Positions 41,036 to 49,215 of a stretch of 64,000 nt of DNA are shown one piece after another. A program made the translations under genes and the position numbers. The notes beneath the pieces are model-generated. The model made no database searches and had not been told where the DNA came from. It worked only from the letters and a program-made list of their open reading frames with translations. Within the stretch, counting starts at the first letter, position 1. Each line of letters opens with the position of its first letter. The stretch comes from JAGVSZ01 sp019137045. Lineage in GTDB: Bacteria; Pseudomonadota; Gammaproteobacteria; Burkholderiales; SG8-39. The stretch covers positions 1 through 64,000 of the forward strand of contig JAXMFT010000016.1 of assembly GCA_046347635.1 (NCBI GenBank), read 5' to 3'.

Positions 41036-41041
41036 ATTATA
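41036..41041 (-). promoter_or_regulatory. -10 element of wrbA
   Basis: A perfect TATAAT on the minus strand, 26 bases before the wrbA start; the -35 region is weak. The rest of the 224-bp gap (41011-41234) shows no gene. Confidence 0.5.
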
Positions 41042-41234
41042 GGAGCGGGCCTGCGACACCTGGTCGATCCCCGCACGCGAGCGCCTCGTGACCCGCTGGG
41101 TCGACTCGTCCACGCCGGATGCCACCCGCTGGTAGCGAGCGGGGGTTCGACGCCTGCGGGGCGGCCGGGGCTGTGCCGCGGCACCCGCGTCCGGGCGTGC
41201 GCCCCGGATCGACGGCGTGGCCGCGGCCCGCGGG

Positions 41235-42743
41235 TCAGGTCACCGCGCTGAACTGGACGAGCTGTACGCTGACCGTCCGCTCGAGCAGTCGGGTCGCGCG
41301 CACGCGCAGCTTCGACTGCAGGTCGCCGAGGCTCAGCTCGCAGGTGGAGTCGAGCGGGAAGAGCGGCGCGAGGATCGCGGGCGCCTGGTTGAGCGCGGGC
41401 ACCTCGGGCAGCAGCAGCACGTGCTCGGCGTCCTGGGCGGCGCCGCGCGTCTTGCGGATCGACACCGCGCGCGCGGTGGGCGCAAGCTCCTCCAGGCCGA
41501 GTTCCAGGTGCTCCGGGTTGTCGGAGAGCACCCAGCGCACGACGCAGATGTGGCAGGTCTGACTGTCGCGCGTGCGCAGCCCGATCACCTCACCCACGCG
41601 GATCGGCTCCATTGCGCCCTTGACGTGCATCAGCGCGAAGCCGCGCGGGCTCTCGTTGGTGACCATCCATTCGCCCGTGGGAGTGCGGGCGACGCCGCGC
41701 GAATTGAGGAACTCCCAGATGCCGCGGATGCCGACGCAGATCTCCACCCGGGCGTGCGTGCGCAGGCGGGTGAAGCGGCGATTGGGAACCGCGCCCCAGT
41801 GCTTCACGAGCCGCGCCATCAGGTCGCGGAACGCCGGATCCGCGGCGTCCGCTGCGAGGCCGAGGCTCGCCGGCGTCTCGCCGGCGGCGAGACGCGCCAT
41901 CTGGTCGAGCAAGGTCTCGGCGAGCGGCAGGGTGTTGAGCAGCAGATCGTGCCCCTGGGGCAGCGGGTGGTGGCGCTTCGACAGCGCATAGCCCGGAACG
42001 TCGCGCTGCGACTTGATGAGAAAGAGTCCCTGGCCGGTCTTCTGCTGGCCGGCGGGACCGATTGCGGCGAGGTGCCCGAACTTCTCGAGCCACGCGAGCA
42101 CCCGGTCGAGGTCGCCCTGCATGAGCTTGAGCGGCTCGGAGAAGGCGACCAGCAGGGCATCGCGATAGACGGTGAGCGGCGTCTCGCCGCCTTCCTCGAG
42201 CGCCCGCTGGGCGAGCCCGCGGCGCAGCGCGAACTGGTAGAGCTCGTGCAGCTCGAGCCACACCGACTTCGGGTTGGTGGCGTACATGCGGTAGCCGAGC
42301 TTCAGGCGCTGGGCGAGCATCTGCATCGCGCGCACGACCGGCAGCAGCGCGCGGCCGCTCGAGGCGAAACCGAAGAGGCGCCGCGACTGCTCGACGAGCA
42401 GCAGCTTGTAGGAGTAGGCGAGCTCGGTCAGGAGGTCCTCGGCGAGCGCCGCGGCGTTGCGGCTCGCCATCGACAACGGCAGGGTCCCGGACTGGAGCGC
42501 GACGCCGAGCCGCGGGACGAGCAGCTCGATGTAGCCGAGCACGCCCTCGGTGACGTCCTGGCGCAGCGTGATGCGGACGCGCGTGCGGTTGAACGGTGCG
42601 AGCTGATCGAGCACCATCCGCCCGGCGCGCAGCGGATCGTCATTCGGCAGCGACGCGAGCCACCCCGGAACCTGCTCCGGGGACAGCTCGGACCGCGGCA
42701 GCTCGCCCTCCGGCGCCTGCGGCAGGCTCAAGTGCAGTGGCAT
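41235..42743 (-). CDS. PilZ-like protein, tandem paralogue 1
   Basis: A 502-residue soluble protein. The first 300 residues are helical and unrecognised. The C-terminal part has a PilZ-like signature: arginine-rich RRFTRLRTHAR (residues 322-332), then NESPRGFAL (N363, S365, G368), resembling the RxxxR and D/NxSxxG motifs of c-di-GMP-binding PilZ domains. A gene 336 bp upstream encodes a homologue sharing this motif and the phrase NPEHLELGLEELAP. A c-di-GMP effector is plausible but not proven; the family name is my inference. Confidence 0.75.
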   Translation of the reverse strand: MPLHLSLPQAPEGELPRSELSPEQVPGWLASLPNDDPLRAGRMVLDQLAPFNRTRVRITLRQDVTEGVLGYIELLVPRLGVALQSGTLPLSMASRNAAALAEDLLTELAYSYKLLLVEQSRRLFGFASSGRALLPVVRAMQMLAQRLKLGYRMYATNPKSVWLELHELYQFALRRGLAQRALEEGGETPLTVYRDALLVAFSEPLKLMQGDLDRVLAWLEKFGHLAAIGPAGQQKTGQGLFLIKSQRDVPGYALSKRHHPLPQGHDLLLNTLPLAETLLDQMARLAAGETPASLGLAADAADPAFRDLMARLVKHWGAVPNRRFTRLRTHARVEICVGIRGIWEFLNSRGVARTPTGEWMVTNESPRGFALMHVKGAMEPIRVGEVIGLRTRDSQTCHICVVRWVLSDNPEHLELGLEELAPTARAVSIRKTRGAAQDAEHVLLLPEVPALNQAPAILAPLFPLDSTCELSLGDLQSKLRVRATRLLERTVSVQLVQFSAVT

Positions 42744-43079
42744 GTCCGACTCCTGTTCCGTGTTGTAGATCTTCAGGTCGACGGTCGTCTTGCCCGGACC
42801 TTGCCCCGGGTCGGTCGCAAGGCCCGTGCCACGCGCCCTGCCGCCGGCGCCGTGCGGCGTGAAATCCGCCCGCCTATGACATCGGAATAGCCGCCGCCGG
42901 GCGGGCGGGCGCGAGTCTAGCCGATTCGCGCCCGCGCGCCGTGCGTTTCCGCACGGACCGTGGCGGCCGCGCGCACCGTTTGCTGCGTTGCGAGCCGCGA
43001 TCGTGCCGGGGTGGGGCCGCGCGAGCGGGCCACATGACGCCCGCGCGTCAGACGCGTCAGGCCGGCGCCGTGATGCGCG
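42744..43079 (-). other. 336-bp gap with two tandem hairpins
   Basis: No gene is visible. Two perfect hairpins lie side by side: a 10-bp stem with an 11-nt loop (arms 42905-42914 and 42926-42935), and CCGTGCG/CGCACGG with a 4-nt loop (42939-42956). Read on the minus strand, the second loop is GAAA, a stable GNRA tetraloop. No T-run follows either. A CGTGA-N6-TCACG palindrome covers 43069-43084 at the end of the upstream gene. Confidence 0.5.
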
Positions 43080-44627
43080 TCACGCGGCCTGCAGCGCGAG
43101 GACTTCGATCAGCTCGACGCTCTGGGTCTTCTCGATCACCCGGCCTGCGCGCAGCGCGAGGCGCCCGCGGCGATGGCGCAGGCTGAACTCGTCGTTCGAC
43201 TGCAGCCGGTTGGGCGGCGTGACGATCGCCGGGGCGCGCTTCTGCGCCGGCATCTCGGGGAAGTAGAGCACCGGCTCGGCCGCGACCGGCGCCTGCTCGC
43301 TCGGCTTGTAGACGGCCGGCACCACGAGCGGGGCGATCTGCTGCAGTCCGAGCTCGAAGTGCTCGGGCGTGTTCGACTGGATCCAGCGCACGAAACAGAC
43401 GAAGAGCGTGCCGTGCTCGCGCGAACGGACCGCGACCACCTCGCCGACGTCGATCGGCGGCAGCGTGCCGGACATGAACTTGAGCGCGAACCCGCGCGCG
43501 CTCTCGTTCACGATGATCCACTCGCTCGCTTTCACCGGCTGCTCGCGCGTGGTGATGTCCGCCTGCGGCGTCTCGGCGGGCGCCTCGGCGCGCAGCACGC
43601 GCCAGATCTCGCGCAGACCCACCCACAGCTCGATGCGCGGGTGGAAGCGCATCCGGGTCTGCCGCTGCTTGCGATCCCCGCGCCAGTGCGCGACGAGGCG
43701 CTGCATGAGCTCGCGGTACCCGGGCGTGCGCGCCTCCTCGGGCAGCCCGAGCGTGGCGGGCGCGACCCCATCGCGCAGCCTCTTCAGCTGGCCCTCGAGG
43801 CGCTCCACCAGGCGGCGGGTGAGCAGGACGAGCTCGCCGTTTTCGAATCCGACGTCGGCGCGCTTCGAATAGGCGACGCCGGGCCGGTCGCGGCGCGGGT
43901 CGATCGCGAAGACGCAGGCGGCGTCCTGCGCCGGGCGCGCGCCGGTCGCGATCTCGGCGAGCTCGCCGTGGGCGGCGAGGTAGGATTGGACGCGCGAGAA
44001 ATCGCCGTGCATCAGCTTGGTCGGCTGCGCGAAGGCGAGCAGCAGCGCCTCGCGGTAGACGCGCAGCGGCGAGGTGCGCGGCGACTCCGCCTCGCGCTCG
44101 GAGATGCCCCAGTCGCGCGCGACCCGGTAGAGCTGGTGCATCTCCGCCCACACCGCGCCGGGGCTGCGCGCGTAGAGCCTCTGGCTGAGCGCGAGGCGGC
44201 GAGCGTGGAAGTCCATGGCGCGCGTGAGCGGCGCATGGAGCTGACCCTTGTAGCCGATCGAGAGCCAGGCGCGCGGCGCCGCGAGCACGAGGGAGGCGTA
44301 GCCCGCCGCCAGCTCCTTCAGCACCTTCTCGATGCAATAAGCCGCCTCGCGCAGGGTCGCGGAGAGCGGAGGCGTGACCTTCGCCACCCGCACTTCGAGC
44401 TGGGGCAGCAGCCAGTCGACGTGGTCGCGGACCATCTCGAGCACGCGCAGCCGCGGGCGCACGGGCAGGTTCGCCTTGTTCAACGCCACGAGGCGCTCGA
44501 TCAGCGCGCGCGCCGCCCGCTTCGGGTCGTTCGGCGGCAGGCCGTTGAGGAACGCGCGCATCCGCTCGGGGGAGAAATCGCCCTCGTCGGTGCCGTTGCG
44601 CCCCGGCGCGATAAAATTCAACAACAT
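43080..44627 (-). CDS. PilZ-like protein, tandem paralogue 2
   Basis: A 515-residue homologue of the previous protein, same order: helical N-terminal two-thirds, RKQRQTRMRFHPRIELWVGLREIW, then WIIVNESARGFAL (PilZ-like NxSxxG) and NTPEHFELGLQQIAP. Similarity is moderate and spans the full length, so the pair arose by an old tandem duplication. The start at ATG 44627 gives an N-terminus (MLLNFIAPGRNGTDEGDFSPERM) that parallels the paralogue; the frame is open further upstream but crosses the divergent region with pyrF. Confidence 0.73.
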   Translation of the reverse strand: MLLNFIAPGRNGTDEGDFSPERMRAFLNGLPPNDPKRAARALIERLVALNKANLPVRPRLRVLEMVRDHVDWLLPQLEVRVAKVTPPLSATLREAAYCIEKVLKELAAGYASLVLAAPRAWLSIGYKGQLHAPLTRAMDFHARRLALSQRLYARSPGAVWAEMHQLYRVARDWGISEREAESPRTSPLRVYREALLLAFAQPTKLMHGDFSRVQSYLAAHGELAEIATGARPAQDAACVFAIDPRRDRPGVAYSKRADVGFENGELVLLTRRLVERLEGQLKRLRDGVAPATLGLPEEARTPGYRELMQRLVAHWRGDRKQRQTRMRFHPRIELWVGLREIWRVLRAEAPAETPQADITTREQPVKASEWIIVNESARGFALKFMSGTLPPIDVGEVVAVRSREHGTLFVCFVRWIQSNTPEHFELGLQQIAPLVVPAVYKPSEQAPVAAEPVLYFPEMPAQKRAPAIVTPPNRLQSNDEFSLRHRRGRLALRAGRVIEKTQSVELIEVLALQAA

Positions 44628-44769
44628 CTGGGGTTCGTGCTCTGCTCGCGAGTCGCTCCGGATTTCAGCAAAGAGCGTGCCGGGTGCGTAGTGGAATATT
44701 GCGCGCTGCGCAGCCCGGTTGGCGGCGCAGTGCGAAACCGCACCGGCCGGGCGTGAAGGAGTGCGCAGA

Positions 44770-45504
44770 ATGGATGCAACAGCCGAATTGCGTTCCGGCA
44801 AGCCGATTCCGGCGCGCGACCGCCTGATCGTCGCGCTCGACGTGGCTTCCGCCGGCGAGGCACGCGCGCTGGTCGCGACGCTCGGCGACGTCGTCACATT
44901 CTACAAGCTCGGGCTCGAGCTGTTCATGCGACCCGGTTACTTCGAGCTGGTCGAGTGGCTCGGGGGGCAGGGCAAGCAGGTGTTCGTCGACCTGAAGTTC
45001 TTCGACGTCCCGGAAACGGTGCGCGGCGCGGTGCGCGGCCTGCGCGGCCGCGGCATCGCGTTCGCCACCGTGCACGGCAACCAGGCGATACTCGAGGCGG
45101 CGGGGGCGGAGAAAGGGGAGGTGAAGATCCTCGCCGTGACCGTTCTCACCAGCCTCGACCGCGGCGACCTCGACGACCTCGGCTTCCAGTGCGAGGTCGG
45201 CGCACTCGTGCTCTCCCGCGCGCGCCGTGCGCTCGCCGCGGGGTGTGACGGGGTCATCTCCTCGGGGCTCGAGGCGCCGATGCTCAAGCGCGAGCTGGGC
45301 GAGCGCATCCTCGTCGTCACGCCGGGCATTCGGCCGGTCGAGAACCGGCCGGCCGACGATCAGAAGCGCACGGTCGACGTGGCGCAGGCCTTCGCCAACG
45401 GCGCGGACTACATCGTCGTGGGGCGCCCGATCCGGGCCGCGCCCGACCCGCGCGCGGCCGCCGAGGCGATCCAGTCGACGATCGCGGCGAGCTTTCCGCG
45501 CTGA
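44770..45504 (+). CDS. pyrF: Orotidine 5'-phosphate decarboxylase
   Basis: Final step of UMP synthesis; 244 residues. The catalytic DxKxxD motif is present as VFVDLKFFDVPETVRG (about residues 74-89), the barrel starts RLIVALDVAS and the phosphate-binding end is VTPGIRP...YIVVGRPI. ATG 44770 has AAGGAG eight bases upstream; the open frame begins 17 codons earlier without a ribosome site. It converges on the lytic transglycosylase gene. Confidence 0.96.
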   Translation: MDATAELRSGKPIPARDRLIVALDVASAGEARALVATLGDVVTFYKLGLELFMRPGYFELVEWLGGQGKQVFVDLKFFDVPETVRGAVRGLRGRGIAFATVHGNQAILEAAGAEKGEVKILAVTVLTSLDRGDLDDLGFQCEVGALVLSRARRALAAGCDGVISSGLEAPMLKRELGERILVVTPGIRPVENRPADDQKRTVDVAQAFANGADYIVVGRPIRAAPDPRAAAEAIQSTIAASFPR

Positions 45505-45513
45505 CGCGCGGCG

Positions 45514-46116
45514 CTACGCGAGCGGTCCCGGGTACTTGAACGTGCCGCGCCAGGCCGCGAGCACGAGCGTCGGGTACTCGGGCCTGCCCAGGCTCCCGTT
45601 GTAGCGCCCGAGCGCGCGGTACAGGTCGCCCTTCTCGATGTCGAGGTAATGGCGCAGGATCACGCAACCGTAGCGGATGTTGGTGCGCAGATGGAAGAGG
45701 TTGTGCCCGCCCTCGCCGATGAGCCCGACCCAGAACGGCATCACTTGCATCAGGCCGCGCGCGCCGGCCTTCGACACGGCGTATTTCTTGAAGCCGCTCT
45801 CCACGAAGATGACGCCGAGGACGAGCTGCGGGTCGAGCCCCGCGCGCGTCGCCTCGTAGTGCACGGTCTGCAGCAGTTCAACCCGGAACTTGGCGTCGGG
45901 CACGCGCTTCGCCAGGCGCTCGGACATCGCGAGCAGCCAGCGGTAGCCGTCCTCGGGATCCTTGAAGCGCAGCTGCGGAACGCCCTTGTCGCTGACGGCG
46001 CGCGACATCGCCGACTTGACGCTCGTCGACAGCGGTTCGTACTGCTGCGCCCCGGCGAGCGCCGCGAGCGGTGCGGCGGCGGCCGCCGCGGCGAGGAGCC
46101 TCAGGAGTCTGCGCAC
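45514..46116 (-). CDS. Lytic transglycosylase
   Basis: A 200-residue exported SLT-fold protein. A signal peptide (LLRLLAAAAAAAPLAALAGAQ) is followed by the catalytic region VIFVESGFKKYAVSKAGARGLMQVMPFW, with the catalytic glutamate in ESGF, and GCVILRHYLD and YNGSLGRPEYP substrate-groove segments. It cleaves peptidoglycan to anhydro-muropeptides, which AmpD (59060) later processes. The GTG start at 46116 lies inside the proS end, a 16-base overlap. Confidence 0.9.
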   Translation of the reverse strand: MRRLLRLLAAAAAAAPLAALAGAQQYEPLSTSVKSAMSRAVSDKGVPQLRFKDPEDGYRWLLAMSERLAKRVPDAKFRVELLQTVHYEATRAGLDPQLVLGVIFVESGFKKYAVSKAGARGLMQVMPFWVGLIGEGGHNLFHLRTNIRYGCVILRHYLDIEKGDLYRALGRYNGSLGRPEYPTLVLAAWRGTFKYPGPLA

Positions 46117-47819
46117 AGCCGTTCGCGCACCAGCTCGGCCGCGCGCGCCAGCGGCACCGGCGTCGGGGCGGCATCGGTTCGCCGCTGGTATTCGACCGTG
46201 CCGTCCTTGAGTCCGCGCTCGCCGATCACCACCCGGTGGGGAATGCCGATCAGCTCGACGTCGGCGAGCAGCACGCCGGGGCGTTCGTCCCGGTCGTCGA
46301 GCAGGACGTCCACGCCCGCGGCCTGCAGCCGGGCGTACAGCTCGTCGGCGCACTTGCGCACCGCTTCGCTGCGGCGGTAACCGAGCGGGACGATCGCCAC
46401 CAGGAACGGCGCGATCGGATCCGGCCAGACGATTCCGCGCGCATCGTGCCCCTGCTCGATGGCCGCGCCCACGATGCGCGTGATGCCGATTCCATAGCAT
46501 CCCATCTCGAAGGGCCGCTCCTTGCCCTGCTCGTCGAGGAAGCCCGCCTTCATCTGCGTGGAGTAGCGGGTTCTCAGCTGGAAGATGTGCCCGACCTCGA
46601 TCCCGCGCACGATCTCGAGGGCGCCCTTGCCGTCGGGGCTGGGGTCGCCGCGTCGGACGTTGCGGATGTCGGCCACGGTCGCAGGCTCGGGCAGGTCGCG
46701 CCCGAAGTTCACCCCGGTCAGGTGAAAGCCTTCCTCGTTCGCGCCGCAGACGAAGTCCGACATCGTGGCCACGGACCGGTCCGCGATCACCCGGACGGAC
46801 GGGGCCACGCCGACCGGCCCGATGTAGCCTGGCTTGCAGCCCGTGTACTGCACGATCTCCGCCTCGGTCGCAAAGCGGAACGGGTCGAGCCCCGGCACCT
46901 TCTGCGCCTTGATCTCGTTCAGGTCGTGATCGCCGCGCACGAGCAGGAGGCAGAACGCCTCGTCGTGCATCACGGCGATCGCCTTCACCGTGCGCGCGAG
47001 CGGCAGGCCGAGCAGCGCGGCTACGTCCTCGCAGCGCGTCTTGCCGGGAGTGGGCACCTTGCGCAGCGCCTCGCCCGGCGCTGCGCGCGCGCCCGCAGGA
47101 GGCAGCGCCTCCGCCAGCTCGACGTTCGCGGCGTAGTCCGACGCGGGACAATAGGCGATCGCGTCCTCGCCGGACTCGGCCAGCACGTGGAACTCGTGCG
47201 ACCCGGTGCCGCCGATCGCGCCGGTATCCGCGGCGACGGCGCGGAAGGCGAGTCCCATGCGCGTGAAGATCCGCGTGTAGGTATCGTGCATGTTACGGTA
47301 CTCGCGCACGAGGTCCTCGTAGCTCGCGTGAAACGAGTAGCCGTCCTTCATCGTGAACTCGCGCCCGCGCATCACGCCGAAGCGCGGGCGGATCTCGTCG
47401 CGGAACTTCGTCTGGATCTGGTAGAAATGCACCGGGAGCTGCCGGTAGCTGCGCAGCTCGCGCCGCGCGATGTCGGTGATGACCTCCTCGTGGGTCGGGC
47501 CGACGCAGAAGTCGCGGTCGTGCCGGTCCTTGAGCCGCAGGAGCTCCGGACCGTACTTCTGCCATCGCCCCGACTCCACCCACAGCTCGGCCGGCTGGAT
47601 GGCCGGCAGGAAGACTTCGATCGCTCCGGCGCGGTTCATCTCCTCGCGCACGATCGCCTCGACCTTGCGCACGACGCGCAGGCCGAGCGGCAGCCAGCTG
47701 TAGATGCCGCCCGCGAGCCGGCGGATCAGCCCTGCGCGCAGCATCAGCCGGTGGCTGACGACCTCCGCGTCGGAGGGCGCCTCCTTCGTGGTCGACAGGA
47801 AGAACTGCGACACGCGCAT
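46101..47819 (-). CDS. proS: Prolyl-tRNA synthetase
   Basis: Full-length bacterial-type enzyme, 572 residues. The class II core is visible: motif 2 in RFGVMRGREFTMKDGYSF and motif 3 in the C-terminal part GCYGIGITRIVGAAIEQ. The editing (INS) domain lies between them, about residues 230-400 (PTPGKTRCEDVAALLGLPLARTVKAIAV). The anticodon-binding domain follows (LVAIVPLGYRRSEAVRKCADELYARLQAAGVDVLLDDR). It is divergent from rppH, with a 126-bp region between the two starts. Confidence 0.97.
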   Translation of the reverse strand: MRVSQFFLSTTKEAPSDAEVVSHRLMLRAGLIRRLAGGIYSWLPLGLRVVRKVEAIVREEMNRAGAIEVFLPAIQPAELWVESGRWQKYGPELLRLKDRHDRDFCVGPTHEEVITDIARRELRSYRQLPVHFYQIQTKFRDEIRPRFGVMRGREFTMKDGYSFHASYEDLVREYRNMHDTYTRIFTRMGLAFRAVAADTGAIGGTGSHEFHVLAESGEDAIAYCPASDYAANVELAEALPPAGARAAPGEALRKVPTPGKTRCEDVAALLGLPLARTVKAIAVMHDEAFCLLLVRGDHDLNEIKAQKVPGLDPFRFATEAEIVQYTGCKPGYIGPVGVAPSVRVIADRSVATMSDFVCGANEEGFHLTGVNFGRDLPEPATVADIRNVRRGDPSPDGKGALEIVRGIEVGHIFQLRTRYSTQMKAGFLDEQGKERPFEMGCYGIGITRIVGAAIEQGHDARGIVWPDPIAPFLVAIVPLGYRRSEAVRKCADELYARLQAAGVDVLLDDRDERPGVLLADVELIGIPHRVVIGERGLKDGTVEYQRRTDAAPTPVPLARAAELVRERLCADS

Positions 47820-47945
47820 CGTTCGAGGTCCCGGGATTCGCCCGCATTCTAGCCGAGGGTCCGCGCGCGACCGGACGTCCGGCTGCTAGGCAGCCCCCGT
47901 GAATTGTGGAAAAATTGCGTCAGACAACCGCTTACGGAGCCGGTC

Positions 47946-48467
47946 ATGCTCGACCGGGACGGCTACCGCCCGAACGTCGGCATCGTCCTCTGCAACCATC
48001 GCAACGAGGTCTTCTGGGGCAAGCGCGTCAAAGAGCATTCGTGGCAGTTTCCGCAGGGCGGCATCAAGCACGGCGAGTCGCCCGAACAGGCAATGTACCG
48101 GGAGCTCCACGAAGAGGTCGGCCTCCAGCATGACCACGTGCGGATCCTCGGGCGCACGCGCGGATGGCTGCGCTACGACGTGCCGCAGCAGTGGATCCGC
48201 CGCGAGTGGCGCGCAACCTACCGCGGGCAGAAGCAGATCTGGTTCCTGCTGCGGCTGGTCGGGCGCGACTGCGACGTGTGCCTGCGGGCGACCGAGCGGC
48301 CGGAGTTCGACGCGTGGCGCTGGAGCGATTACTGGGTTCCGCTCGATTCGGTGATCGAGTTCAAGCGCGATGTCTATCAGCAGGCCCTCAACGAGCTGGC
48401 GCGGTTCCTCGGCCGCGATCGGCGGCCGGGACCGGCGCGAGGCGACGGCGCCAGCGCGCGGGGATAG
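47946..48467 (+). CDS. rppH: RNA pyrophosphohydrolase RppH
   Basis: A Nudix enzyme that removes pyrophosphate from mRNA 5' ends and triggers decay. It is 173 residues, with the Nudix box in GGIKHGESPEQAMYRELHEEVGL (about residues 38-60). The RppH-type YRPNVGIVLCN beginning and WFLLRLVG also fit. ATG 47946 with GGAG six bases upstream is preferred to the open frame's first ATG at 47904. It is a stand-alone gene opposite proS, a common betaproteobacterial arrangement. Confidence 0.94.
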   Translation: MLDRDGYRPNVGIVLCNHRNEVFWGKRVKEHSWQFPQGGIKHGESPEQAMYRELHEEVGLQHDHVRILGRTRGWLRYDVPQQWIRREWRATYRGQKQIWFLLRLVGRDCDVCLRATERPEFDAWRWSDYWVPLDSVIEFKRDVYQQALNELARFLGRDRRPGPARGDGASARG

Positions 48468-48578
48468 CGCCTTGCCCGGCGGGTGTGGAGGTCTGACGCG
48501 CGCACGCCGTTTCCTAGGCACGGCCGCTGCGGGCGCTGGTTCGACGCCGCGGGTCTTCGGAGGAACGGGCGGCGCGGC

Positions 48579-48608
48579 TTGACACTGGTGTCGGTGTAGA
48601 TCTATATT
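48579..48608 (+). promoter_or_regulatory. Strong promoter of the rubrerythrin operon
   Basis: A perfect -35 TTGACA (48579-48584) and TATATT (48603-48608), 18 bp apart. The 242-bp gap between rppH and this operon holds nothing else but the palindrome downstream. Confidence 0.7.
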
Positions 48609-48619
48609 CAGTTCATGGA

Positions 48620-48634
48620 TTAGAGTAAGTCTAA
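48620..48634. promoter_or_regulatory. Palindrome downstream of the rubrerythrin start point
   Basis: TTAGA-GTAAG-TCTAA, a perfect inverted repeat starting about 5 bases after the predicted start of transcription. A repressor responding to peroxide or iron would fit; the regulator is unknown. Confidence 0.45.
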
Positions 48635-48709
48635 GCCAATTCTGATCGAAGTCAGGCAGACGACCAAGCCTCGCTCGACTTCCCGTTGTTTCACGAAAGG
48701 AGACGCCTC

Positions 48710-49132
48710 ATGCCGCAACTCAAGGGATCGAAGACCGAAGAGAACCTCAAGGCCGCGTTCGCGGGCGAGTCCCAGGCCAACCGACGCTACCTCTACTTCG
48801 CGAACAAGGCGGACGTGGAAGGGCAGAACGACGTCGCCGCGCTGTTCCGCTCGACCGCCGAGGGCGAAACGGGGCATGCCCATGGACACCTGGAGTACCT
48901 CGAGCAGGTCGGGGACCCGGCCACCGGGCTGCCGATCGGGTCGAGCCGCCAGAACTTGAAGGCCGCCGTCGCCGGCGAGACGCACGAGTACACCGACATG
49001 TATCCGGGCATGGCCAAGCAGGCGCGCCAGGAAGGCTTCGCCGAGATCGCCGACTGGTTCGAGACGCTTGCGAAGGCGGAGCGCTCGCACGCCAACCGGT
49101 TCCAGAAGGCGCTCGACGTCCTGACCGACTGA
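48710..49132 (+). CDS. Rubrerythrin without rubredoxin domain
   Basis: A 140-residue ferritin-like diiron protein that reduces hydrogen peroxide. Four-helix ligands are visible: FAGESQANRRYLYFA, AEGETGHAHGHLEYLE, VAGETHEYTDMYP and LAKAERSHANRF, with two ExxH pairs. The C-terminal rubredoxin domain is absent, so electrons must come from another carrier, possibly the Fe-S protein encoded next. GAAAGGAG precedes the ATG. It has its own promoter and a terminator directly behind it. Confidence 0.92.
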   Translation: MPQLKGSKTEENLKAAFAGESQANRRYLYFANKADVEGQNDVAALFRSTAEGETGHAHGHLEYLEQVGDPATGLPIGSSRQNLKAAVAGETHEYTDMYPGMAKQARQEGFAEIADWFETLAKAERSHANRFQKALDVLTD

Positions 49133-49155
49133 CCCGCGCCACCGGCCGACGGGAG

Positions 49156-49181
49156 GAGCGGCGCACGCGCCGCTCTTTTTT
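49156..49181 (+). terminator. Intrinsic terminator after rubrerythrin
   Basis: A 9-bp stem (GAGCGGCGC/GCGCCGCTC) with a very short loop, then TTTTTT. It lies before the co-directional Fe-S gene, so read-through may set a ratio between them. Confidence 0.8.
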
Positions 49182-49215
49182 CTTCCGCACTCAACCACGT
49201 CAGGAAGCGGTTCCG

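Noticed and set aside
43069..43084. CGTGA-N6-TCACG palindrome as a CRP site
   Set aside because: It overlaps the 3' end of a coding region and has no promoter at a sensible distance; kept only as a caution on how often the motif occurs by chance.
48642..48655. CTGA-N6-TCAG in the rubrerythrin leader as another CRP-family site
   Set aside because: It has the weaker half-sites and lies downstream of the start point, and lacks the shared CGTGACGCA core.
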